A DNA stretch of 64,000 bases, from contig NZ_VFOX01000001.1 of assembly GCF_006716345.1 (NCBI RefSeq), positions 372,001 through 436,000 of the forward strand, read 5' to 3'. The DNA comes from Microbacterium saperdae (GTDB lineage Bacteria; Actinomycetota; Actinomycetes; Actinomycetales; Microbacteriaceae). Shown piece after piece: positions 15,188 through 23,761 of this stretch. Numbering within the stretch: the first letter of the stretch is position 1; every line of letters starts with the position of its first letter. The notes beneath the pieces were generated by a model. It did not search any database. It was not told the DNA's origin and saw nothing but the letters and a program-made list of their open reading frames with translations. Position numbers and translations under genes: made by a program.

Positions 15188-16636
15188 ATGATCGCTTCTC
15201 GCACCTCCGCACGCCGCGTGCTGGTCGGCACCGTCGCCGCAGCCGTCGCAGCGGGAGCACTCGCAGGATGTTCGTCCGACGCCGCAGGCGACGTCGTCAC
15301 GATCACACTGTCCGGCCCCAACCAGTTCACCAACGACACCAACACCTTCGGCGAGGCCTGGGAGCAGGTCGTCGCGGCATTCGAGGAGGACAACCCGGAC
15401 ATCCGAATCGAGACCAACGTCCTCCCCATCTCGTCCTGGGGGCAGACGTCCTCTGCGCAGCTGACAGCCGGCACCGCGCCGGAGCTGATCTTCGCCCAGA
15501 CGGCACACACCCCCGACCAGATCTCGCCGCTGACCGAGGAACTCGCGGAACCCAACCCCTTCTCGGACTCCGACCGCCCATGGATCGACGACTTCAAGCC
15601 GGAGTTCTTCGGCGGTGAGGGCCGAGTGGGCGCCAACGCGAACGGCGACTACGAGAACATCCCGTTCAATCTCGTCGCGATCGGCCTCTACTTCAATCAG
15701 GACCTCCTCGACGAGGTCGGCGTGAACGTCGATGACCTCGGCACGTTCTCGGGCTTCATCGATGCGTGCGGCGCGCTGCGTGACGCCGGCTACTCAGGGG
15801 TCGCCATGGACAGCTCGCCGCTGTACCCCGGATGGACGCTCACGACCCTGGGGTCGATGCTGCTCGAAGACGAGTTCACGGCGGTCGACCAGTTCGACGC
15901 GGACGGGAATCCGGGTACGAGCGATCCGTTGACGGAGAAGAGCATCGTGCATTCCCTGCTGACCGACGAGGTCGACATGCCGGGTAGCGAGTCGTTCCAA
16001 CAGACGTTCGAGATCCTGAAGGAGTTCACCGACGAGTGCGCGACGGAGAACTGGTCCGGTATTGCGCCGCAGGGCTCCTTCTCGGGCGGTACCGAGTTCG
16101 TGTCCGGCAAGGCCGGATTCGCATGGGGTACGAACTTCGCTTCCTCCGGCCTGGCGGACTCGGACTTCACGTGGTCGACGCTCCCCTTCCCGACGGTCGA
16201 GAAGAGCGACGCCTCGGAGGCGAACGGTGAGGACGCCCGTTTCGGCACTCGCAACGGTGGTACGGCGTACATGATCCCCGCGTACATCGACGGCGCGGAG
16301 CGCGACGCTGCGGTGAAGTTCCTGCAGTACATGTCGAGCCCGAAGGTGAAGCAGTGGCTGGATGCGACGAACAGCATCTCGGCGCTCGTCGATGTGGAGG
16401 ACCCCGACACGGTCGCGGCGCTGACCGCAGGAGCCTGGGCGGAGCTGCCGCTCTCGGGACGTGACGGCGGCTTCTTCGGCGTACCGTCCGCCATGACGGG
16501 GCAGAATCAGTACACCGGATACCTCATCGGATCGGTCGATCTCGAGTCCGCGCTCGCGACGATCCAGGAGAACGCGCGCGGCTACGCGGCCGAGGTCGCC
16601 GCGAACTCCGACTGGACCGAAGAGTGGGCCCAGTGA
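15188..16636 (+). CDS. Sugar ABC transporter substrate-binding lipoprotein
   Basis: This 482-residue protein has a lipoprotein signal peptide with lipobox L-A-G-C, placing it as a membrane-anchored extracellular binding protein. The mature part has the cluster-B (MalE-like) solute-binding fold, starting VVTITLSGPNQF and including NIPFNLVAIGLYFNQDLLDEVG, a typical landmark near the hinge. It captures the cluster's sugar for the two permeases. The stop TGA overlaps the ATG of the GH20 gene. Confidence 0.9.
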   Translation: MIASRTSARRVLVGTVAAAVAAGALAGCSSDAAGDVVTITLSGPNQFTNDTNTFGEAWEQVVAAFEEDNPDIRIETNVLPISSWGQTSSAQLTAGTAPELIFAQTAHTPDQISPLTEELAEPNPFSDSDRPWIDDFKPEFFGGEGRVGANANGDYENIPFNLVAIGLYFNQDLLDEVGVNVDDLGTFSGFIDACGALRDAGYSGVAMDSSPLYPGWTLTTLGSMLLEDEFTAVDQFDADGNPGTSDPLTEKSIVHSLLTDEVDMPGSESFQQTFEILKEFTDECATENWSGIAPQGSFSGGTEFVSGKAGFAWGTNFASSGLADSDFTWSTLPFPTVEKSDASEANGEDARFGTRNGGTAYMIPAYIDGAERDAAVKFLQYMSSPKVKQWLDATNSISALVDVEDPDTVAALTAGAWAELPLSGRDGGFFGVPSAMTGQNQYTGYLIGSVDLESALATIQENARGYAAEVAANSDWTEEWAQ

Positions 16637-18360
16637 TGACGGGGAAGATGTCCGGGCTCGTTCCCATCCCGCTCGTCGAGGAGCTTCAGGAGGGCGAACT
16701 CGTCCTCGACTCCGGCGTCTCGGTCACGGCGGATGCGGCGATGCGAGCAGAGGCCGAATGGCTCGCCGTCGTGCTGAGGGAGAGCACAGGCTGGACCGTG
16801 CCACTGGTCGACTCGCAGGATGCGCTGGTGCGCTTCGAGGCGGACGAGGACCGTGGGTCGGAGTCGTACCGACTGGAGATCACTCAGGAGGGCATCATCA
16901 TCGCCGCGGGCGGACCTGCCGGTGCGCTGTACGCCGCCCAGAGCCTGCGTCAGCTGCTCGGTCCCACCGCGTATCGGCGGGCACGGGTCGGGGCCCTCGA
17001 CCCGCTGCCTCTCGGAGTGATCGAGGACGAACCGCGCTTCCGCTGGCGAGGGCTGATGCTCGACGTCGCGCGGCATTTCATGCCGAAGAACTCCGTGTTC
17101 CGTGTGATCGACGCGATGGCGCTGCACAAGCTCAACACGCTGCACCTGCATCTGACGGATGATCAGGGATGGCGGGTCGAGATCCAGAGGTATCCGCGGC
17201 TGACCGAGGTGGGCTCCTGGCGCACCCAGTCGCACATGGGGGCGGTGGAACAGGCGGTCTTCGACACCGCCCCGCACGGCGGCTTCTACACGCAGGACGA
17301 CATCCGAGAGATCGTCGCCTACGCGGGTCGTCTGCACATCACCGTGGTCCCGGAGATCGATGTGCCGGGTCACGTTCAGGCGCTGCTCGCCGCCTATCCG
17401 GAGCACAGCGTGCACGGCGAGCAGCTCCCCGTGCGCGTGCGCTCAGGCCTCAACGACAACGTGCTGCGCGCCGACGAGGACACGGTGCGGATGGTGTGCG
17501 AGGTGTTCGACGAGGTCATGGAGCTCTTCCCCGGCCGATGGATCGGCATCGGCGGTGACGAGGTGCCGCGCGTGCAATGGGAGCGCGATCCTCACTCCCA
17601 GAGCAGGGCGAACGAACTCGGTCTCCCCGATGCGTCCTCCCTCTACGGCTGGCTCCTCCAGCAGTTCGCGGCGCACATCAGCTCCGCCGGGCGCGTGCCG
17701 GTCGCATGGGATGAGATCCTCGAGATCGATGTCCCCGACGACGTCCTCGTGATGTCGTGGCGCGGGTATGACGGTGGAGTAGAGGCGCTCTGGCAGGGCC
17801 GGGACGTCGTCATGTCCCCGAACACCGTGCTCTACTTCGACACGTTCCAGTCGGACGGTCCCGATGAACCCCTTCCGATCGGTGACCTGATCTCCCTCCC
17901 GCAGGTGTACGCGTTCGAGGTGCTGCCTCCCGGCACGCCTCCCGAGCTGGAGGAGCACGTGCTCGGCGCGCAGGCAAACGTCTGGACCGAGCTGCTGGAG
18001 ACCCAACGGCGCGTGGACTTTAACATGTTCCCGCGTGTGTGTGCGCTCGCTGAAGCGCTGTGGTCGCCGCGGGAGAAGAGGGACTACGACGATTTCGAGG
18101 CCCGGCTGCGTCGGTCGCATCTGCCCCGGCTCGCGGCGCTCGGGATCGAATACCGTCCCTTGGACGGACCTCATCCCTGGCAGAGCCGACCCGGATTCGC
18201 GAACTGGGTGGGCGACCTGTCCGAGGATCGCCCGCACCAGGCCTATCCCGAGGAATGGCCGGACGCGGTGGAGCAGACACACCCCGGCGCTGCGGTCATC
18301 CCCTCGGACCCACGTTTCACCACCCCCTCCGAGTTCGCACTGACAGCAGAGGAATCATGA
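16636..18360 (+). CDS. GH20 beta-N-acetylhexosaminidase
   Basis: This 574-residue enzyme has an N-terminal GH20b-type domain (about residues 1-130) and a catalytic barrel starting FRWRGLMLDVARHF. The DDQGWRVEIQ loop and the catalytic pair Asp308-Glu309 in GGDEVP are intact, which supports substrate-assisted release of GlcNAc or GalNAc. There is no signal peptide, so it should act in the cytoplasm on imported oligosaccharides. A GTG three bases upstream (16633) is an alternative start. Its length is normal for the family. Confidence 0.92.
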   Translation: MTGKMSGLVPIPLVEELQEGELVLDSGVSVTADAAMRAEAEWLAVVLRESTGWTVPLVDSQDALVRFEADEDRGSESYRLEITQEGIIIAAGGPAGALYAAQSLRQLLGPTAYRRARVGALDPLPLGVIEDEPRFRWRGLMLDVARHFMPKNSVFRVIDAMALHKLNTLHLHLTDDQGWRVEIQRYPRLTEVGSWRTQSHMGAVEQAVFDTAPHGGFYTQDDIREIVAYAGRLHITVVPEIDVPGHVQALLAAYPEHSVHGEQLPVRVRSGLNDNVLRADEDTVRMVCEVFDEVMELFPGRWIGIGGDEVPRVQWERDPHSQSRANELGLPDASSLYGWLLQQFAAHISSAGRVPVAWDEILEIDVPDDVLVMSWRGYDGGVEALWQGRDVVMSPNTVLYFDTFQSDGPDEPLPIGDLISLPQVYAFEVLPPGTPPELEEHVLGAQANVWTELLETQRRVDFNMFPRVCALAEALWSPREKRDYDDFEARLRRSHLPRLAALGIEYRPLDGPHPWQSRPGFANWVGDLSEDRPHQAYPEEWPDAVEQTHPGAAVIPSDPRFTTPSEFALTAEES

Positions 18361-21077
18361 TGAGCACACCCACACGCAGGGCCGTGAGAAGGACGGCGCT
18401 GTCCTTCCTCGCGATCTTCGGGCTCGCGGCGGCGAGCATCAGCGTCGTCGCGGTCGCGCCGGCACCTGTCGCCGCGGCCACCACGACCGCCAGTCAGAGC
18501 ACGCTGCTCTATGGCTTCGATGACGGAACCACCCAGGGGTGGGCCGCGGGCACGAACGTCGATTCCGTCGCAGCAGTCACGTCGTTCTTGAACACACCGG
18601 GGACACCGCTCGTCGGATCTCACGCGCTCCAGGCCATAGCGGCCGGCGTCGCGGCGAACGCTCCGCGCGTGATCGGTGTCGCCCCGTCGACCCCGCTTGA
18701 CCTGTCGACCGCCGCTGAGCTGAGCGTGGCGGTCAACTCCTTCGGGGGTGCTCCGAGTGCGACGGGCTACGGCGTCACGGTCACGGTGCGCTCAGGGGCA
18801 TCCACGGTGGTCGGCACGGCGACGGGATTCACCCCCGATCGCTGGAACCGCATCGTCGTCGACGTCTCGGCGTGGGCCGGACGATCATCCGTCACCGGGA
18901 TCGACGTCAGCTTCGCGGCAGTCGGTAGCTCGACCCCCTGGGGGATGCGTTATCAGATCGATGACGTCGCGTGGAGCGCGGCTTCGGGAGGCACCGTCAT
19001 CCCCGCGGTCACCACGCGCGGAGTCACGAGCGTGGCCGCCGACGACAGCCAGATCCACATCGCCGGCACGGTCGGCGCGAGCCAGAGCGTCCAACTCCGC
19101 GCCGTGGCGCCGACCACCGAGGTGATCACCGCGACGAGCGGTACCGCCGTCGGCTCGACGACGGCGAACTCCGCCGGGTCCTTCTCGGCATCCGTCGCTC
19201 GGACCCCGATCGATGGGCTCGACCCGCTGTACCTCCGATTCATCGCTGTGGTGGGCGGAGAGGTCGTCGGCACGTACCGACATGTCGACGACTTCGCGAT
19301 GACGCCGTCATCGTCGCGGCCGTATCCGGTGGCTGTGAACAAGAAAGGGCTGCAGGTCCACCTCTCCGACGACGCGGAAGAGCTGGGCGTCCAGCATGCG
19401 GCCATCAACATCGACCTCACCGAGATCATGCTCGCCGCGGCGGGGCCGACGGCCGACACGATCGTCTTCACCTCGGGCGGGATCGACTACTACTTCGACC
19501 GCGCAGCCGTTGCGGCCATGGACGTCCAGATCAAGCCGCTCTCGGACAATGAGTCGATCGTGAACCTGATCATCCTCGCGGGTGACGCGCGTACACGGCC
19601 GGAGAGCGCGCAGGTGCTGATGCACCCCGACGCGGTCCTGGGTGCCGGCGGCGGTGTCCTACCCGGATTCAACACAGTCACTGCCGACGGTGTACGTCAC
19701 TTGACGGCCGCCATGGAGTTCGTGGCACAGCGCTGGAGCGGTGCGGACCTCTCGCACGGTCGCGTGTCGGGCTTCATCATCGGCAACGAGATCGACACGC
19801 CCTGGAGCTACTACAACTCCGGACACCTGACGATCGCCGAGTTCGTGCCCGAGTACGAGCGTGCGCTGCGGATCGCGGATGCAGCGACCGCTGCGGCATC
19901 GGACACCACCCGGGTCTACACCAGCATGGATCCGGCCTGGGTGCAGCCGCTCGGGGGTGGTCCGACCAAGTCCTATGCAGGCAAGGACGTGCTCACGGCT
20001 CTGACGACGCAGACGACGCAGCACGGAGACTACGACTGGAACGTCGCTCACCACCCGTATCCTGAGAACATCGGAGATCCGGCCTTCTGGGACGATGTCC
20101 AGGCCACCGCCGACATCGACACCTCGCCGCTGATCACGCTCAAGAACATCGAGTTGCTGCCCACCTATCTGAGCCGCACGCCGTTCACCTTCGACGGGGC
20201 GCAGCGCAGAGTCATCCTCTCGGAGCAGGGGTGCGACACCCCCGGCGGGGATCTCGCAGGGGAGCAGCTGCAGGCGGCGTGCTACGCACTCGCCTACTAC
20301 AAGGTGAAGTTCAGCGATGGCATCGACAACTTCATCCTGCATCGGCACGTCGACCACATGTTCGAGGGCGGGTTCCGCCTCGGGCTCTGGACGTGGGACG
20401 AGGATCGCTACGACAACGGCGGTTCAGCCAACGAACCGAACCAGCAGAAGGTGATCTACGAGGTTTTCCGTGACATCGACACGGAACGGTCCCTGCAGGT
20501 GACGGACTTCGCGAAGGCGATCATCGGCATCTCTGACTGGAGCGAACTCGTTCCGGGGTTCGACGCCTCCGAGCTCGCCGACCGCCCGCTGCCGGTGACC
20601 GTCGGGGCCGCCACCACGGGAGCGCCGTCCACGGGGACCACCGTGCTCTCGGACTTCGCGACCGGCGTCGACGGGTGGCGGGCATCCGACTACTCCTCGG
20701 GCGTCGTGAACGCCTCAGGGGCGCTCGCGGTGTCCTTCACCGCGAACGCCAAGGTCTGGCGCGGGACGGATGTCGTGTGGGGTCAGGCCGTCGATGCCAG
20801 CGCCGCCTCTTCGCTCTGGCTGCGCGTGCGCACCTCTGCGGCTGACGTCCCGCTCGCGGGCGCGCCCACCGTGAAGGTCAAGCTCTACGGCGCCGACGGG
20901 ACGATCGCCGAAGGAACGACGGCCATATCGGCCACCGGTCAGTGGACCGATGTCGAGCTCGACATCGACGGTTGGACGGGCCGATCGAGCATCGAACGGA
21001 TAAAGGTCTGGGTCAAGGGCACGACCAATGTCACCTGGACCGGCACTTTCGAGATCGACGACGTCGGCATCGGCTGA
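18357..21077 (+). CDS. Secreted DUF5722-type putative glycosidase with carbohydrate-binding-like domains
   Basis: This 906-residue protein has a signal peptide (hydrophobic core about residues 14-40, ending V-A-A-A). It has two jelly-roll-like modules of related sequence: one near the N-terminus (TLLYGFDDGTTQGW to YQIDDVAW) and one at the C-terminus (TVLSDFATGVDGW to FEIDDVGIG). Between them lies a barrel-like region resembling DUF5722, with landmarks GFIIGNEID, DYDWNVAHHPYPENI and RRVILSEQG, including acidic residues at glycosidase-like positions (N-E and S-E-Q). I infer an extracellular enzyme that attacks the polymer or glycoconjugate first. DUF5722 activity is not established to my knowledge. 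Confidence 0.75.
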   Translation: MMSTPTRRAVRRTALSFLAIFGLAAASISVVAVAPAPVAAATTTASQSTLLYGFDDGTTQGWAAGTNVDSVAAVTSFLNTPGTPLVGSHALQAIAAGVAANAPRVIGVAPSTPLDLSTAAELSVAVNSFGGAPSATGYGVTVTVRSGASTVVGTATGFTPDRWNRIVVDVSAWAGRSSVTGIDVSFAAVGSSTPWGMRYQIDDVAWSAASGGTVIPAVTTRGVTSVAADDSQIHIAGTVGASQSVQLRAVAPTTEVITATSGTAVGSTTANSAGSFSASVARTPIDGLDPLYLRFIAVVGGEVVGTYRHVDDFAMTPSSSRPYPVAVNKKGLQVHLSDDAEELGVQHAAINIDLTEIMLAAAGPTADTIVFTSGGIDYYFDRAAVAAMDVQIKPLSDNESIVNLIILAGDARTRPESAQVLMHPDAVLGAGGGVLPGFNTVTADGVRHLTAAMEFVAQRWSGADLSHGRVSGFIIGNEIDTPWSYYNSGHLTIAEFVPEYERALRIADAATAAASDTTRVYTSMDPAWVQPLGGGPTKSYAGKDVLTALTTQTTQHGDYDWNVAHHPYPENIGDPAFWDDVQATADIDTSPLITLKNIELLPTYLSRTPFTFDGAQRRVILSEQGCDTPGGDLAGEQLQAACYALAYYKVKFSDGIDNFILHRHVDHMFEGGFRLGLWTWDEDRYDNGGSANEPNQQKVIYEVFRDIDTERSLQVTDFAKAIIGISDWSELVPGFDASELADRPLPVTVGAATTGAPSTGTTVLSDFATGVDGWRASDYSSGVVNASGALAVSFTANAKVWRGTDVVWGQAVDASAASSLWLRVRTSAADVPLAGAPTVKVKLYGADGTIAEGTTAISATGQWTDVELDIDGWTGRSSIERIKVWVKGTTNVTWTGTFEIDDVGIG

Positions 21078-21102
21078 CACCCGTCGATCGTGAACAACCA
21101 GA

Positions 21103-21144
21103 GTGGGCTGTCCGGTGTCGTCTCGGCGGCTTCGGACAGCCCAC
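21103..21144 (+). terminator. Strong inter-gene hairpin inside the operon
   Basis: A perfect 12-bp stem, GTGGGCTGTCCG with CGGACAGCCCAC, closes an 18-base loop between the DUF5722 and GH78 genes. There is no U-tract, so it may act as a partial terminator, an attenuator or an mRNA-stability element separating the upstream part of the operon from the GH78 part. Confidence 0.6.
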
Positions 21145-21184
21145 CCACGAGTCGGCGCACCGCCGACGAAGGAGAAGTAACAGC

Positions 21185-23761
21185 ATGACAACTGTCAACG
21201 ACCTGCGGTTCGATGACCTGCGCGGGGACTCGCACTTCATCGGCTCCGCTCAGCCTCGACTCCACTGGAACGCGGATGTGCACGAGCAACGTGCAGTGCA
21301 GATCCGGTTGCGGACCGGGACTGGTGAGGAGTCGATCGAGATCCGGACCGAGGAACGGCACGCGTCGTGGCCGTTCTCGCCGTTGGTCTCACGCGCACAG
21401 GGCGACGTCGCGGTTCGCGTACGCGACGACGGGAGCGAGGACGGGTGGAGCGACTGGAGCGAGGCTCGCGCCTTCACCGTGGTCCCGCTCGGCGCCGAGG
21501 ACTGGTCTGCGCGGTTCATCGGCCCGACCGATGCGGCGCCGGCTGGGCCCGCTCCGGTGCTGACGCGCTCGTTCGACGTGCGCCCCGGCCTGGTGAGCGC
21601 GGTCCTGCATATCAGCGCCCTGGGCGCCTACGACCTCGATGTGAACGGGGTCCGCACGAGCGACCGCGTTCTCGCGCCCGGGTGGACCGCATACGATCAT
21701 CGTCTTCGTCACCACTCCGATGACGTCACCGCACTGCTGCGGGAGGGACGCAACGACATCCGTGCCGTGCTCGGCAACGGTTGGTATCGAAGCGGACTCA
21801 CGTGGCATCGGCACACCGACCTCTACGGTTCACAGCTCGCTCTGCTGGCCCAGTTCGAGCTCGCCTACTCGGATGGGACACGGGAGGTCATCGGCACCGA
21901 CGAGCAGTGGTCGGCGCACGAGACCGGCATCCTGGCGAACGACCTGTACGACGGGGAGACCCGCGATCTGCGGATGGAAGACGGACCGGCATCGCCCGTC
22001 GTGATCGTCGAGTATCCGCTCGAGCGACTCGTGCCGCCCGAGAGCGAGCCGATTCGCGAGGTCCGACGCATCGCTGCGTTGGACGTGTTCCGATCGCCGT
22101 CCGGCAGGATGCTCGTCGACTTCGGCGAGAACATCGTGGGCTGGGTCCGGCTGGTCGCTCGCGTGCCCCGTGCCGGGCAGGAGGTCAGAGTGCGCCATGC
22201 GGAGGTTCTCGAGCACGGTGAACTGGGAGTGCGTCCGCTGCGCGGCGCGCAGGCCACCGATGTCTACCTGCTCGGAGATCGCGAGGACACCGTCGAGTTG
22301 GAGCCGCGCTTCACGTTCCACGGCTTCCGCTATGTCGAGATCGACGGGCTCGAGGAGGACGATCTGATCGAACTGGATGCCGTGGTCCTCGCCAGCGATC
22401 TGGAGCGCCGCGGGTGGTTCGCATGCGATGACCCCCGGATCGATCAACTGCACGAGAACGTCGTGCGCAGCATGTACGGGAACTTCCTCGATGTCCCGAC
22501 CGACTGCCCGCAGCGGGACGAGCGGCTCGGATGGACAGGAGACATCCAGGTCTTCGGCCCGTCCGCGGTGTTCCTCGCCGATGTGACCGGGTTCCTCTCC
22601 TCCTGGCTCCGCGATCTCGCGGCGGAGCAGCACGTCGACGGCATCGTGCCCATGGTGGTTCCCGATGTGCTGCGTGACTGGAGCGAGGCGAGGGCGGCGT
22701 GGGGCGACGCGGCCACGATCGTGCCGTGGACCCTCTACGAGGAAACCGGGGACACGAGCATCCTCGAACGTCAGTTCTCGTCGATGACGGCGTGGGTGGC
22801 GTGCATCTCGGAGCTCGCCGGGCCGAACCGGCTCTGGGAGGGGTCTCCGCAGTTCGGGGACTGGCTCGCTCCGGACGCGCCACCGGACGACGCAGCAGCC
22901 GGCAAGTCGGATCCGGACGTGATCGCCACGGCGTACTTCGCACGTTCGACCTGGATCTGTCGCGAGACCGCCAGGGTGCTCGGACGCAGTGAGGACGAAC
23001 TGTTCTACGCGCAGCTGCACCGGGAGATCGTCGACGCCTTCGTCAGCGCATACGTCGAGCCGGACGGCCGCGTGTACAGCGACGCGCAGACGGTCTACGC
23101 CCTGGCGCTGCAGTGGGATCTGCTTCCCGACGACAGCGTGCGCGAGGCCGCCGGCGCTCGCCTCGAGAAACTCGTCTCCGACGCCGGCTTCCATGTCGAC
23201 ACCGGATTCGTGGGGACCCCGCTGATCCTGGACGCGCTGACCGACGCAGGCTACGTCGATGCCGCGTACCGCATGCTCCTGCAGACCGAGTGTCCGTCGT
23301 GGCTCTATCCCGTGACGATGGGTGCGACGACGATCTGGGAGCGTTGGGATTCGATGCTTCCCGACGGCACCATCAATCCGGGCGAGATGACGTCGTTCAA
23401 CCACTATGCGCTGGGCGCCGTCGCGGACTGGTTGCACCGTCGCGTGGCCGGTCTGACGCGCGGCGAGCCCGGATGGCGGACGGCGCTGATCGCACCGATG
23501 CCCGGAGGCGGTCTGTACCGGGCGTCGGCATCGCATGTGACGCCCTACGGCATCGTCGAGAGCTCCTGGGCGATCCAGGAGACGGGAGAGTTCCGCCTCG
23601 ACGTGATCGTGCCGGCGGGGATGACGGCCACGGTCGTGATGCCCTTCAGTGGCGAACCGATCACGGATGTCCGCGGACGGAGATCCTTCACCGCCGCCAT
23701 CGAGGCGAACGACGAGACGCGCACCGCACGCAGTGGTGTGGGCGTCGGAACCGCCGGATGA
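21185..23761 (+). CDS. GH78 alpha-L-rhamnosidase
   Basis: This 858-residue enzyme has the GH78 domain order: an N-terminal beta domain, a concanavalin-like rhamnosidase N domain (VLTRSFDVRPGL to LAPGWTAYDHRL, with NGWYRSG), then the (alpha/alpha)6 catalytic barrel. The catalytic region motif DCPQRDERLGWTGD is intact, followed by QFGDWL and TIWERWDSM. It removes terminal alpha-L-rhamnose. No signal peptide is present, so it works inside the cell. The ATG is preceded by GAAGGAGAAG. The next gene overlaps its stop by four bases. Confidence 0.93.
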   Translation: MTTVNDLRFDDLRGDSHFIGSAQPRLHWNADVHEQRAVQIRLRTGTGEESIEIRTEERHASWPFSPLVSRAQGDVAVRVRDDGSEDGWSDWSEARAFTVVPLGAEDWSARFIGPTDAAPAGPAPVLTRSFDVRPGLVSAVLHISALGAYDLDVNGVRTSDRVLAPGWTAYDHRLRHHSDDVTALLREGRNDIRAVLGNGWYRSGLTWHRHTDLYGSQLALLAQFELAYSDGTREVIGTDEQWSAHETGILANDLYDGETRDLRMEDGPASPVVIVEYPLERLVPPESEPIREVRRIAALDVFRSPSGRMLVDFGENIVGWVRLVARVPRAGQEVRVRHAEVLEHGELGVRPLRGAQATDVYLLGDREDTVELEPRFTFHGFRYVEIDGLEEDDLIELDAVVLASDLERRGWFACDDPRIDQLHENVVRSMYGNFLDVPTDCPQRDERLGWTGDIQVFGPSAVFLADVTGFLSSWLRDLAAEQHVDGIVPMVVPDVLRDWSEARAAWGDAATIVPWTLYEETGDTSILERQFSSMTAWVACISELAGPNRLWEGSPQFGDWLAPDAPPDDAAAGKSDPDVIATAYFARSTWICRETARVLGRSEDELFYAQLHREIVDAFVSAYVEPDGRVYSDAQTVYALALQWDLLPDDSVREAAGARLEKLVSDAGFHVDTGFVGTPLILDALTDAGYVDAAYRMLLQTECPSWLYPVTMGATTIWERWDSMLPDGTINPGEMTSFNHYALGAVADWLHRRVAGLTRGEPGWRTALIAPMPGGGLYRASASHVTPYGIVESSWAIQETGEFRLDVIVPAGMTATVVMPFSGEPITDVRGRRSFTAAIEANDETRTARSGVGVGTAG

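Noticed and set aside
21830..23536. 568-codon minus-strand ORF within the GH78 gene
   Set aside because: GH78 coding is complete on the plus strand; the antisense frame has no recognisable motif.
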